A stretch of DNA of 45,429 nt from Rostrohypoxylon terebratum (lineage: Eukaryota; Ascomycota; Sordariomycetes; Xylariales; Hypoxylaceae): contig MU386010.1 of assembly GCA_022497145.1 (NCBI GenBank), forward strand, positions 1 through 45,429, given 5' to 3'. Both the position numbers and the translations under genes were made by a program. Every line of letters begins with the position of its first letter. The stretch's first letter is position 1. The notes beneath the pieces are model-generated. The model did not search any database. It was given only the letters and a program-made list of their open reading frames with translations, and was not told where the DNA came from. This document shows, in pieces, positions 32,446 to 44,310 of this stretch.

Positions 32446-33299
32446 TTAATATGACCATGGTTGAGAAACACCCTCCATAAGATATTCTTCTCCCTCCGTA
32501 CTCCAGAATGACTGCACACCGCTACGGGTTCGATCGTCTTCATTGACAAAAAGCGTCTGCGGAATTCCCCACGGGTTTCTCTTCCGGCGCTTACCAGCCA
32601 GCAGCTCGCCCTTTCCGTGGGGGTCTTCTTTCCACTGAGTAATCGCCTCGACGATACCTTTCATAGCAGCCTGGTTTGACCCATCGATCATTCCCGGAGG
32701 GTCCACTCCGACGAAATCAACGCGATCTAGAGGAAATCCAATGGCACTGCAATGGCAATCGACGAGACGTTCGCGCTTGAAGGCGTGGCTCACCAATGTC
32801 AATTTCCTAGGCCAAGTTCCGTGATTTTCCCAGAACTTGGTGAGCGAAAATAGCACGTTGTAGTACGAGTCTAACGCCCGCTCCTCGCCAAAGATCCGCC
32901 CCGCCGCTTCGGCATCGGATAAGATGCCAAAATATGTGTTTGTGCTGGCGAGATTGGCGTAGCTCCGCGCTTCGGAAAGGCGGTCCTCTTTTCTCGTAGG
33001 GCCACTATGATTTTATGATTAGTTATTAATTAAGCTCAATGTTTGTCTTGATAATTGGTTTAACAGGTCATTCAAATGTTAGAACTAAAAACCCACCCAG
33101 AAAATATTAATACAGAACTTGCGTCGTTCTTTAATACGTGCAGTCCAGCCTTGATGTGCTCGATGAATGTTGGCGTTTCGCCTTTTTGAAACCCGGCGAT
33201 GAGCCACTCATTTTCATCGTGGCCGAGTGAGGGTCCGCCAAGCCATATGCCGTGGCAGCACACGATGATTAAATTTTTAGGTGGATCAGACGTCATCAT
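32446..33299 (-). CDS. DUF218 (YdcF/ElyC-like) domain protein, 253 aa, 2 exons
   Basis: The minus-strand exons are 33299-33097 and 33004-32446, with a 92-nt intron (donor GTGGGT, acceptor CATAG) joining IFSG to GPTRKEDRLSEA. The protein has the DUF218 pattern: an N-terminal strand with IIVCCHGIWLGG, then SSVLIFSGGPTRKEDRLSEARSYANL and, after the middle helices, LTLVSHAFKRERLVDCHCSAIGFP. Bacterial YdcF binds S-adenosylmethionine-like ligands, and ElyC/SanA act in envelope maintenance. The eukaryotic role is not known. There is no membrane segment, unlike many bacterial members, so the protein is probably cytosolic. The start is the first of two adjacent methionines (33299). Its 3' end lies only 50 bp from that of the alpha/beta hydrolase. 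Confidence 0.82.
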
Positions 33300-33898
33300 G
33301 TATCCACGAGTTGTGTCAATCGCTTTTATGGTAGGTAGCGATATTTGAGTATAGTATTACTGAAGCACTGGAGGTATTGACGTTGGAACTGAGACGATGG
33401 TGAATTCGCCCGGCTAAGTGTATATTAATGTACACGATATGCGATTATCGATGATATTTCCGATTTGATTTACGAGCTCTGATATCAAGTGTTGGAAATA
33501 CTAGGCAATATGAGATTTATTAGTGTGGTGTTGGAGTCTATTTTAATAGTTGAAGAGGAATTGATCCTCTTGTTTGAAGTACCTAATACGAAGGTAATCC
33601 AAACTTCTTTGACGGCCTAACGATACTTCGCGTAAGATCTGTGAGACATGAGTGTTGAACCTCTTGAGCGAGAATTCTCCCTAAAATAACCGCGGTCCCT
33701 CCTTTTTGGCTCATCATCTTTCTTGGAGAGCTCAGTCATTACCGATTCATTAAGCAGAGTATCACTTTTGGCATACTTCAACCTGTCAGGGTTTCCCTGG
33801 ATTGGGTCGGATTTAATGGGACGCTGAAGTTTGTAAGGTATTTATGATGTAAAGAACAAGTTGGTTGATTTTCGAAATGAGAAACCATCCCTTTACAT
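33300..33898. other. Intergenic region between two minus-strand genes
   Basis: This holds the DUF218 gene's promoter on the left and the dihydrofolate synthase gene's 3' flank on the right. It is AT-rich. I see no gene, repeat or recognisable site. Confidence 0.5.
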
Positions 33899-35122
33899 TC
33901 ATCCTTCATTTGCCCTTAATAACTTGAAGATATTAGACACGAGGTAAAGACTCCCTGCGATGACAAGCGGGCCTTCGTTCGCAGCCTGGCTTGCCCAGCT
34001 AAGGGCCGAGAGCACATTCGTAGATGCATCGAACTGCGAAGAAATTGTAATACCGCAATTGCTGGCCACCTCAAGCAATGCTGCTGGGTTTGTTGGTCGA
34101 ACCCAAGGCATCCGGTCCACGGGACCGAATTCGACTGTGACCACGGAATCACCGTTACGTAACAATAATTTGAACATCTCCGATACATCTTTTCCCTGGG
34201 TGGCAGCAAGCACCCAAGTGACGGGTTTGCCCTGGGACCGCAGGTGTCTCTCTACGAAGGCGGCGAGCACTTCCGCAGACTGAGGGTTATGAGCGCCATC
34301 TAAGAGAACATCCTCCTTTCGAGCAGTCAAACTTTCAATGCTCAGTCGCTGAAGCCGTCCCGGCCATACCATCTCCCGAGCGGCAGAAGCAAGGTTATCT
34401 GTAGAAGTTGAAAATTGAGGACACGCAAGTCGAAATGCTTCATGCGCACAAGCAAGGTTCTGGCGTTGATGGGGTTCAAGATTCTCCTTCAACTTCTCGA
34501 CGAGTGTGTCTGAATCGGAATCTGTAAATTTAATGGGACTACCTGTTTCCTCGGCGTGCTTCTTTAGAACATCCAGTACAGAGCTCGGGTTGCTGCCATC
34601 CACAACACATGTTACTCCTTGCCGCATAATACCAGCTTTTTGAAGAGCGATCTCCTCGATCGTATTTCCTAGAAAAGATTGATGGTCGATACCAATTTTG
34701 GATATGACGGTGACACACTTATGTTTTAATACGTTAGTCGCGTCGAGTCTCCCACCTAAGCCTACTTCGATTATACCAATCTCGACTTTCTCGGACTCAA
34801 ATATCTCAAAAGCCGTGGCTGTGAGCAATTCGAATTCGCTCGCTTCAATACGTTGCTCTTCATTTCTCCTCTTGACCAAGCCCTCGAAGTGCTTGAACTT
34901 GCTTTCAGACACGACACTATCATTGATGGTAATGCAATCTCGAGGCTCAATGAGATGAGGCGAGGTGAATCTGCCGCATGATATTTGATTGGCACGCAGC
35001 ATGGCAGTTAGATAGGCGCATATCGAGCCCTTGCCATTTGTACCGGCGACATGGATGGCTTTCCATGTTTGTGGCGTCTGCTTAAGCAAGGAGGTGATGC
35101 GTGCTAGGCCGAGATTCACCAT
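33899..35122 (-). CDS. FOL3: Dihydrofolate synthase (Mur-ligase family), 407 aa
   Basis: Single exon on the minus strand from ATG 35122 to TGA 33901-33899. The enzyme joins L-glutamate to dihydropteroate using ATP, the step before dihydrofolate reductase in folate synthesis. The Mur-ligase P-loop is at residues 27-33 (GTNGKGS). It is followed by FTSPHLIEPRDCI, EVGLGGRLDATN, SKIGIDHQSFLGNTIEEIALQKAGI and the C-terminal-domain signature LLDGAHNPQS. The N-terminus MVNLGLARITSLL matches fungal Fol3, which lacks the mitochondrial leader and longer N-terminus of folylpolyglutamate synthase (Met7). That, plus length near 410, favours FOL3. The open frame reaches back to a GTG at 35200, but the family start is ATG 35122. 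Confidence 0.9.
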   Translation of the reverse strand: MVNLGLARITSLLKQTPQTWKAIHVAGTNGKGSICAYLTAMLRANQISCGRFTSPHLIEPRDCITINDSVVSESKFKHFEGLVKRRNEEQRIEASEFELLTATAFEIFESEKVEIGIIEVGLGGRLDATNVLKHKCVTVISKIGIDHQSFLGNTIEEIALQKAGIMRQGVTCVVDGSNPSSVLDVLKKHAEETGSPIKFTDSDSDTLVEKLKENLEPHQRQNLACAHEAFRLACPQFSTSTDNLASAAREMVWPGRLQRLSIESLTARKEDVLLDGAHNPQSAEVLAAFVERHLRSQGKPVTWVLAATQGKDVSEMFKLLLRNGDSVVTVEFGPVDRMPWVRPTNPAALLEVASNCGITISSQFDASTNVLSALSWASQAANEGPLVIAGSLYLVSNIFKLLRANEG

Positions 35123-36187
35123 GATGGTGATATTAGATGGTTCGGCAGCCGTACGTGCGTAGAGAGATATCTTGGCACGTAGAAAACCAAAAAAAACCAC
35201 AGACCTAGGGGCAGACAGAGTCTGAGATCAATCGATCCGGTTGCTATTTGATGGACATCTGGAAATCTTGGTACGGGGGAGATATCCTTAAGATGATCGA
35301 ATTACTAGTATGAGTCATATAAATGGTTGATAGGGAAATATCGTATGAAAATATGGGATATGGGAGTGAGATATTCTGTGTCTGGTAGGAAGTTGTAAGA
35401 CGACGGGTCGTTGTGAGCCTATGAATTTCGACGACATACTTAAAATAAAATAAATTGAATTGTCGCTATGCCTAATTAGGATATCGAAGCCAAGGCTTGC
35501 CAGTTGCGATGCATGTCGGTAGTATGTACTAGCGTATATGCATGTATCTATGTACTATCTTGTGCGGCCAATGACTCTGCTCGGTGGCAGGTGGGATGGT
35601 GAGGGTGAGGGTGAGGGTGAGGGTGAGGATCAGACCGCACTGTCCACTTAAGCCTGGCTCCCGTCCCGTCGCAACTATCCTATTTTCCATTTTCCACTTT
35701 ACTTTACTTACAACCTTGAACTTTTTACCTTCAAGGTTAACCGTTCCTAACTGACCTACCAAAATTAACCTGGCCATTTTCCGCTGCCAGTCTTTTCTAC
35801 CCCCTCCTCTCTTTTTTTCAATGTTGTCGCCTTTGATGGATGATTAATGCCATTTGATCCATCTGAATTCCACCGTGGATTGCCGCGCATTATTGGATCA
35901 TCCATCTTTATATCTCCCATGTCCTTTTATCCCAGTTCCTGATCGCCGAGATTAGTCCCTGCAGGTGTTAATTCATCCATCACATTTCTCGCAATCAGCC
36001 ATCGGCGATCAGCAACCAGCAACCAAGCATCCAGCATCTCTGCGACAACGCGACAATCGATATTGCTGTCCTCTCAAACCCCGATTCTCTCCTCCACTAC
36101 ATCTACTTACTCTTGCCTCACACGCGACCTTCATCCTACCAAAATCGCACCCTTCTGAGCTGCCCGTTGCTAAGCGCGCACGCCAAA
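35123..36187. other. Divergent promoter region with a GGTGAG array
   Basis: Upstream regions of FOL3 (minus) and the MGLPLWR gene (plus). It carries the hexamer array at 35598-35627 and a C/T-rich stretch before the right-hand gene. No supported ORF is present. Confidence 0.5.
35598..35627 (+). repeat. Tandem repeat, GGTGAG x5
   Basis: Five perfect copies of GGTGAG in non-coding DNA about 480 bp upstream of the FOL3 start and 560 bp upstream of the MGLPLWR gene. Guanine runs of three recur every six bases, so the strand also has G-quadruplex potential. Confidence 0.92.
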
Positions 36188-37634
36188 ATGGGTCTACCGT
36201 AAGTCTTGTCATCACGACGCGTCTTTCTGCTTCCGCGTTATCATTATCACGAACGGCACCTTCGATGATTCTGACGTCAATTTGCACCAATCTATCAATG
36301 TTCTATTCCTTTCTCATGCATTTGCCAACCATTTATGCTTTGGCTTTGGCATAATTCCTGACTAATTTAGCTGACATTTTCTCTCTTAAACTAGACTCTG
36401 GCGTGAGCCTGAAGAGGATGCCCCTCGTCGGTCCACAACGAGGTCCCCCACCCATCCTGTCATCGCTCGATCCCCCATCGCTCATTCGCAACCACGCCGT
36501 CGTGATTTGCGCGAGTACCGAGAACGTCGCCTACGAGAGTTGCTTAACTCTGACGATGACGATGACGATGATAATGGCAATGATAATACCACTGTCAATG
36601 CCAATGCCAGCGCCAATGCTGGGCGTGATAGACTACGAGCTGTGCGTGCCCGGTTTTTCGAGCCAGCTCCTAGCTTCGCTGTGGAGTCCTACGCACCTCC
36701 CCGCGATCATTTGACCCAAGATGCGCGCTTACTCGACCAGGCCGTATCATACTTGACACAACCCAACACAGTTTTGAACTGGGACACCTTAACTGAGACT
36801 CGTGGTCGTGAACCATCGGCTGAAGGAGCCAATGCCAGGTCAAACCGACTGGCAGCAAGAGTAGCTGACTCCGATGATCGTCCCGTCCAACCTGGCTTGG
36901 CACAAGTGCGTGAAGACAATGATGCCTATGACTGGCCGCCCCCTGCTCCCCGGTCTCAAGCTATTCGATTTCCGGGTCGTCAACGCGTACCCTTGTCACG
37001 TACCCGCCGCCGTCAGCTTATGAACGCCGCTTCCCGGGATCCAGTTGCTCAGTCTGCCCAATCTGCCCAACCAGCTCAATCAGCACAATCGGCCCAACAA
37101 TCTCCTCGCTCCTCTGATAGCTCCTTCTCACCTGCTTGGGCCCAAGTTGGTGGCCGTCATCGTGGAGTTCCGGCACCAGACCGACATGTCGACGGGCTAG
37201 GCGACCGTGATCGTAGCTTGAGTCCCGACGGATTATGGGACAACCTACTTACTACGCTAACTCCGGATCCTCAGCCACCTAGCGTTGGTTCCTCATTTGC
37301 TTCCGCTAGTGCTTCTACTTCAGCATCACAAAACCCTACTGCGGCCTCATCTCGTACTTCTGTCACCAATCCGGCAGAGACCGTCGAACCCCCTTGTGAC
37401 CCAGTCAGTGAGGAAGGATCTGGTGAACGAGATACAAACGATGTGAATCGACTCATGGCGGAACTTGGTGAATCGGGTCCTGAGGGTAATATCCCAGATG
37501 ATATGGCATGGATTTCAGGTATGCATTCAATCATCCGCCGTCTTGCTTCTCGAGAAGATATTCCGGACTCATGGTGGGAGCAAGCTGGCCTTAGCCGCTC
37601 GATGTCATGGGAAGCGGCAGAAGGAGATAACTAA
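36188..37634 (+). CDS. Conserved disordered fungal protein starting MGLPLWR, 416 aa, 2 exons
   Basis: The first exon is only 11 nt (36188-36198, encoding MGL and part of P). A 196-nt intron follows (donor GTAAGT, branch site GCTGAC, acceptor ACTAG), then exon 2 at 36395-37634. The joined frame is 1251 nt. The N-terminus MGLPLWREPEEDAPRRSTTRSP, the arginine-rich REYRERRLRELL segment and the tryptophan-containing C-terminus (DMAWISGMHSIIRRLASREDIPDSWWEQAGLSR region) look like a conserved protein I associate with filamentous ascomycetes, with no known function. Between them is low-complexity sequence: an Asp run (about residue 50), a SAQ/PAQ repeat (about 225-240) and Ser/Ala stretches. It is probably mostly disordered, with short conserved binding motifs at both ends. 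The tiny first exon makes the start easy to miss. Confidence 0.75.
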
Positions 37635-38116
37635 GGATCGACTCCCCTTGGTATCAGGGCCCATGATGGACAAGGGACACAAAAAGGAGTTATGGCACGG
37701 GCAAAAAGGGGTCTTGCGATTTATTTCAGGCAGGTTATGGTGTTCCGGAAAACATTGCGCTGTGAGGGCTAGGATGCCTTTTATCATTCAGAGAATACCA
37801 GGTCCGGTCGGAAAGGAAACGGACTAAAAAGGAACTATCTGGGTGACCCTACACTGTGTACTATGATACGGTATAGATGTCAGGGTCGCGTCAGAACTAC
37901 TAAGCTCCCGTTGTCAGGGGCGAATGACAGACTGTGCTGTCCTTGTTTAGGAGGTCGATAACTAATAAGGACTTGCTTACTGAATTGTCTTGACACGATG
38001 TACGGTGTGACGTGATTAATTGCTATGTACTGTCGTGGTGTTTGTGTAGATACTGTGATGCTTTTATGTAGGTGGCACCCATCCATTGTATCGATCGGAC
38101 ATCGAATATTAATGGA

Positions 38117-38134
38117 TACCTACCTAGGTAGGTA
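38117..38134. repeat. Perfect 18-bp palindrome
   Basis: TACCTACCTAGGTAGGTA reads the same on both strands. Its core, CCTAGGTA, recurs in other non-coding stretches of the window (near 16518, 24625 and 45297). It may be a binding site for a dimeric regulator or a genome-specific intergenic motif. Confidence 0.85.
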
Positions 38135-38740
38135 CATACATATGTAGTAGCTACCTGGTGGGAAGCTAATGTTTACAGTGCATAACGTTACCTATCATGT
38201 TACCTATCGCGGCAAGTACGGAGCTTTCGCTGTAGAAGTTGATGTAATAATTATCTGGAGGCTGCAGTAGCTGCTCCCCAGTACCCCGCCATAAACGACC
38301 TAGACGGTTTCCAAGGTTCCTAGTGGTGAGGCGTGCCTGAACTTCGCCCTATGGGCAACAATGGCATTATCAGTACGTACTCTATGTACTATACTACATA
38401 TCTAATACTATCTATACTAGTTATACTAGGTAGTAGCCACCCAATTATGTTGCAGCGTCTTGAAACATTCCAGGAACAAGCAACTAGACAACGGGTACCT
38501 GTAATTGGACGCCTAAATTCATTCCCACACGCACAAATAATCCATTACATGCGACCTTTTGCGACCTTGCTACCTTGCGACTTCTTCTTCTCCCCACATC
38601 GGGAATCAAGATTTGGGGAATTTCGTAGCAACGAAGCTTTTTTTTTCTTTTGAGGCTTAGGCTTAGGTTTTTCCTTTTTTTTCATTTCCTCTTTCGTTTC
38701 ACAACGACCTTTCTATTTTTTTTGCCTTTACCTGATCTTG

Positions 38741-38768
38741 ACCTAACCCGACCTGACCCGACCTGACC
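38741..38768 (+). repeat. Tandem repeat, ACCT(A/G)ACCCG x2.8
   Basis: Two full decamers and a partial third, differing at one position, lie in the pyrimidine-rich leader about 420 bp before the sepH start codon. Confidence 0.85.
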
Positions 38769-39183
38769 TTTGAGTCCCTCTTTTTAAAAATAGAAATTGG
38801 TTAAGCTCGAGCTACCAATCTGCCAACTGCCAGACTACTATACCACCAATACCACCAAATACTACCGTCAACCTAACCTGAATCAACCTACCAATCTTGA
38901 ACTGACGCACCCCACCGAGAACGATCAATGATCAACGATTTTAACGATTCACGAACGACGACCCGTTACCTTACATAGACCATAGAGTTGAACTATTGCA
39001 ACATTGGTGGGAAGATAAGAAGAGTCCATAGTTTAGGTGGAATGTGAAAAGAAACTCTTGATCCTACGGCCGCCCACGACGCGTGCACCGCCCCTCCTTC
39101 ACCTTCTTCATAGACGAATCTCTGTGGACGACCGCCCCCCGGCACCCTAGGGAGGGGAAGACGACATTGTACACAACGTGGCC

Positions 39184-42100
39184 ATGGCGCCTAGCTCGGG
39201 GCATGGCCCCAATCTCTCCAACGGCTCATCGTCGGCCGATAGACGTTACAGCGCCGTAAACGGAAAACCCCAAGCCGCCGTCGCGGCCAGACATGACAGA
39301 ACGCCCAATACCCCCAGAAAGGATAGCGGCGGGCGAGAGAAGGCGTTGCAAGATCCTGGTTTGAGAGATTACGTATGTTCTACTATTTTATTGTACCTTA
39401 TCTGAACGATAGGTGCTGCGTTTATTGCATGTGCTTGACAATGGACTGATTGGATTCTTCATCACAGCGTTTAGGAGAATGTCTAGGAAAAGGAGCTTTT
39501 GGTTCCGTGTACAAGGCCATCCATTGGGGCACCGGTGAGGCTGTGGCGGTCAAACAGATTAAGTTGGTGAACTTACCAAAGAGTGAACTTCGAATGATTG
39601 AGGTATACTGGTAAACCGTGATCACATTTGTGGACAAGAAGCTAACATGACATAGGCTGAAATCGACCTCCTGAAGAATTTGAACGTATGAATCCCCTAC
39701 CTTATACGACGGACAAGGCTGTTCTCACTTGTCCTAATTGTTCCTGAAACCTAACGATGTATGTCTAGCACGATAACATTGTCAAATACATTGGGTTTGT
39801 CAAATCGACAGACTGTCTCAATATTATCTTAGAGTGGGTTATCCCCATCCTTTATGTTTTGCCAGTCGTATTCTTCTTGGCGGGAATGCTGACTCTGTTA
39901 GGTATTGTGAAAATGGCTCTTTACACTCCATATGCAAGGCCTACGGCAAGTTTCCAGAGAACTTGGTTGGAGTTTATATGACCCAGGTCCTCCAAGGCCT
40001 TCAATATCTACACGACCAGGGTGTTATTCACAGGGATATCAAAGGCGCAAACATCTTGACGACGAAAGATGGCAAAGTCAAGCTTGCAGATTTCGGCGTA
40101 TCAACTAGCACCCTCGCTGGACCCGACAAGGAAGCTCAAGTAGTAGGGACACCATATTGGATGGCCCCTGAGATAATTGAGCTGTCAGGTGCTACGCCAG
40201 CTTCCGATATCTGGAGTTTGGGGTGCACCGTCATCGAGCTATTGTCGGGCAAACCTCCGTATTACCATCTCCAGGCAATGCCCGCATTATTCGCAATTGT
40301 TAACGATGATCACCCACCTCTTCCCGAGGGCGTGTCTTCGGTTCGTAACCATCACATAGTTCGATTCATCTGTACCTGCAGGAGTTGGGGCTAACTGTGC
40401 TTTAGGCTGCACGCGATTTTCTCATACAGTGTTTTCAAAAGGACCCCAATTTACGTGTCTCCGCAAGAAAGCTTTTGAAGCATAATTGGATTGTGGGCTG
40501 CCGACGGAGTGACGCTCCGGTGGCCAAAGCACCTGGAAACTTCAGTCAAGCGGTCGAAGAAGTTAAACAGTGGAATAAAGCTCTCACCTCCTCCGAAACC
40601 AACCTTAGGGCCTCTGGAGGATCCGATTCTTCGCTTCCCTTTCATCACGGTCATCCTACGTCTCGATTTGCATCTCAGGATCAGCCAAGGTCCAACATGC
40701 CCACCCCATCGAAAGCACCCTTTCCTCTTGGAAAGCCAAAGCTCACCGCCGAGGACTTTCGATCCCCTGAGCTTGCGGGTATGTATTTTATGCACATATT
40801 TATACAACCTGAGTATTTAGGATTTTACTTATGCTGTTTTCATAGATGATGACAACTGGGATGATGACTTTGCGACGACGTTTTCACCAAATGCCTTGAG
40901 ACTTCCTAGAAAACCTCAGGACCACTTCGGCGGCCTACTTTCAGCTGATCGTCTGAGAGCTTTCGCATCTATGGATAATTCACGTGAGATTTCTGTGAAT
41001 TGGGACCATGGTTATGACGGTGAACTTATGACAATGAAAAAAGTGCCGCCAATTCAAGAGGAAGATCCACAGGAGAAGACGATCCGACCCAACTGGAAGA
41101 TGGCACCTAAGCCCGAGAAGACCACCGATTCTAAGCCTCAGCAACCAAAATCATCCCCTCGCAAAAGATCGACAAATGGCCACCAGCGAGAAAAGTCACA
41201 ACCCAAGAACCAACTTGGCGGTAATAAGTTCGAACTTCCATCGCGCCCTGATCTAGCATTTAGGGAACAGTCAGTAGAAGATTACTCAGACCTCTTTGAT
41301 GATAATGATAGCATTTTCAATCAACGACTGAATTTAACAAAAAAGGTACGTGTTCAATCAAATGCGCCATGCATGCCATTCTCCCGCAGCATCGCGTCGC
41401 TTACATCTCATTTGACAGCCTGATACCCCTCAACTCTTCCACCCTTCAGACCTTACTAGTTTACCGCGATCTATGCAATCTCCTGTCTCGGGGAATTCAA
41501 GAAGGCAATCTTCGGCGCGACCCTCAGTTCTTCCTGACCGTCCTTTGCAAAGATCCAATTCGTCTATCGAGATCCAGAAGTTTGCCGAGGACGAAGAAGA
41601 CGAAGATTTCTCAGACATATTTGGCCCAGGTGGTAATTTGGCCGAAAAAGAAGAAAGCGATCGTGGATCGGAAGACGGTAACCTAGTATTATCAAGACTG
41701 TCTAGTAACTCTTGGCTCGGTGACGACGAAGACGAGGACGATCCTTTTGCTTCTATGGATCCTGACTGGGACGAAATGGATCTCGAAGCAAATATCGCGC
41801 GCGATCGATCCGCACGACTTGCGGAGAAGATCGAAGAGCTCGTCGGCTCGCTTAAGACGACCGAAGGCGAAGATACGCTTCTTGAACTTTCAGGAGAATT
41901 AGTAAGTATCCTTTTTCTTTGGGTCTTGCTTTTTCATCCAATCCTTATTGTATTCTTCCTCATGCTAATAATTGAATCTAGTTGGGCTTGCTCTACGAAC
42001 ACAGAGAGGTCAAGAATCTGATCATTAGCGCCCACGGATTACTCCCTATTCTTGAGATCCTTGAACCATGCACCGCTAAGAGCAAGCAGCGAATGATCTT

Positions 42101-44310
42101 GCAACTGCTACAAGTTGTCAACACGGTATGATAACTGAATTCCTTATTTACGTTAATTGCAGCTAACCTTTGTCTAGATTATTTTGGATGATATCGAACT
42201 ACAAGAGAACCTATGCTTCGTCGGTGGCATTCCGATTATCACGAAATTCGCAGCTAGGCAGTACTCTAACGGAATTCGTCTGGAAGCTGCAGCTTTCGTA
42301 AGACAGATGTACCAAACGTCAACCCTGACATTGCAGATGTTTGTTAGTGCCGGCGGTCTCAATGTTTTGGTAGAGTTCTTGGATGAAGATTATGACAGTG
42401 CAAGAGACCTTGTACTCATTGGTGTGAATGGTATTTGGAGTGTGTTTGAGCTTCAGGTTTGTCATAAATACTACCTCATATCGTATATATCTACTGACGC
42501 CGGCATATAGGGTCCTACCCCGAAGAATGACTTCTGTCGCATCTTTTCGCGCAGCAAGATCCTCGATCCTCTTGCTTTAGTTCTCCATCGCGTTCTCGAC
42601 GAGGATTCGGAGAACGAGCTCACGGAATTGATTGAAGGTCGTATAGTAAACATCTTCTACCTCTTTTCGCAAGCTGAGAACTATGTCAAAGAGATGGTAG
42701 CAGATCGACAAGTACTGAAGAGTAGGTGATTTTCGTTTACTCAGATAATCATTGCTGCCAAAGCTGACAAATGATAGGCATTCTAAAGGATCTGCGTCGT
42801 ATGACCCCTGCTCACCAGATTACGATGTTGAAATTCATCAAGAACTTGTCCATGTTGTCAACGACACTTGAAGCTCTTCATGCGGCCGATGCGATTGATC
42901 TCCTCATCGAGTTGCTTAGTAATAGCATGAAAAATGGGCATCCCCACTTCCGCGAGATTTCGAACCAGGTACTGAACACCATGTTCAACCTCTGCCGTCT
43001 CAGCAAGGATCGTCAAGAATATGCGGCTGTCAACGGAATCATTCCGCTGTTATTGGAGATCATGAAAACGGAGCGCCCTCCAAAGGAGTTCGCACTACCT
43101 ATCCTTTGCGATATGGCCCACTCTGGGAGCAAGGGTCGTCGGTTCTTGTGGCAGAATAAGGGCTTGGACTTCTACATCTCTCTCTTGGCAGATCAATATT
43201 GGCAAGTTACTGCGATGGATGCCATTTTCGTTTGGTAAGTCATGCTGGTATGTAACATCATATGAGTTTACTAACAATTAGATTAGGCTACAAGAGGAGA
43301 CGGCCAAGGTCGAAGGTCATCTTATCAACTGCCAGTTTACAGACGCCATTGTCTCTTGTTTTAACACGCACAAGATCAATGCGTTCGATCCTAACCTCCT
43401 GGAACCCCTGCTTAAGGTCTTGCGAATATCTCCATCACTAGCCGCATCATTGGCCAAATCAGCGATGTACTCGGGAATAGCGCAGAAGCTTTCCCACAAG
43501 AAGGCTGTCGTCCGTCTCAACCTTCTCCGTCTCGTCCGAAATATACTCGAAGCTCGAGAATCGGATTACTTCGCAGACCTGAGAAACAAGCAGCTCGGAT
43601 CATTAGTGGATGCTATCAGAGTCCTTGCGGAGAAGGACTCTGCTGTATTAGTGCGAAACCTAGCGTCTGACTTGGTCTCCCTGATAGACGGAAGCCCTGA
43701 TCAGTTTGCTATGCCTCTATCGGCGCCACCGACGGCGGCATCTAGTCGTGCGCGATCCGGAGGAAGGCGCGTATATACACCACCATCTCTACATTCTTCA
43801 ACATCTGTACCTATTACGCCTCACAGCGCTCCTCGCGCCTCTCATGCCCACTCACAATCTTCCGCCTATATTGAAGTAGCGTCAAGCTCAAGACGATCGG
43901 CCGCCTCTCTCGCGCCAGAGCGCGACCACGTCGCCTACCGCCCTAGAAGCAGAGATGACCTGACTAACTCTGGAGCACCAGTCAGCAGTCCCCGTCGAGC
44001 TAGTAGTGATGTTCAGGCAGGCAGCAACTTGGTCTCAAGTAAGAGCAGAGCACCAAGAACTCCGGGCATCTATGTCTCGCGACCCAGCTTAGGCACTCCT
44101 ACAGGGCCATCCCGAAGCGAAAGCTTGTTGTCGAATAAGGAAAACATGGAAAGCGTCGCAGAGGGGCCTCGACGACACGGAAACAGATTGTCCGTATCGG
44201 AGTCTGGCAATATAGCCACCACTGGCGCCAGTTCTTCAACCCGATCTACTTCCGGAAGACAGAGACGAAGCCGTGCCCCTAGTGAGGGCAAGCAGAAGTG
44301 GAGCACGTAG
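39184..44310 (+). CDS. sepH: Septation protein kinase SepH (Cdc7/Cdc15 type), 1442 aa, 13 exons
   Basis: Exons: 39184-39372, 39468-39602, 39656-39685, 39769-39833, 39902-40340, 40406-40778, 40846-41345, 41419-41901, 41982-42125, 42178-42456, 42511-42721, 42778-43234 and 43287-44310. All junctions keep phase, and the joined frame is 4329 nt. The Ste20-like serine/threonine kinase domain starts near residue 64 (RLGECLGKGAFGSVYKA) and has AVKQIK, HRDIKGANI, DFGVS, GTPYWMAPE and DIWSLGCTVIELL. The middle is acidic and disordered. The second half forms helical ARM/HEAT-like repeats, and the tail is Ser/Arg-rich. Fission yeast Cdc7 and Aspergillus SepH head the septation initiation network downstream of the Spg1 GTPase at the spindle pole body, triggering the actomyosin ring. 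Size and order fit SepH well. The third exon is only 30 nt. Confidence 0.94.

Larger units (their letters stand above)
37635..39183. other. Long region upstream of sepH
   Basis: Presumed 3' flank of the MGLPLWR gene and a long promoter or leader for sepH. It includes the palindrome at 38117-38134, a direct repeat GTTACCTATC at 38187-38208, T-rich runs at about 38635-38730 and a decamer array at 38741-38768. Several short open frames are present but none is supported. Confidence 0.5.

Noticed and set aside
28622..33299. Oxygenase, hydrolase and DUF218 genes as a small secondary-metabolite cluster
   Set aside because: No backbone synthase, transporter or cluster regulator is present, and the gene types are common as isolated housekeeping genes. 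The orientation pattern gives no sign of co-regulation.
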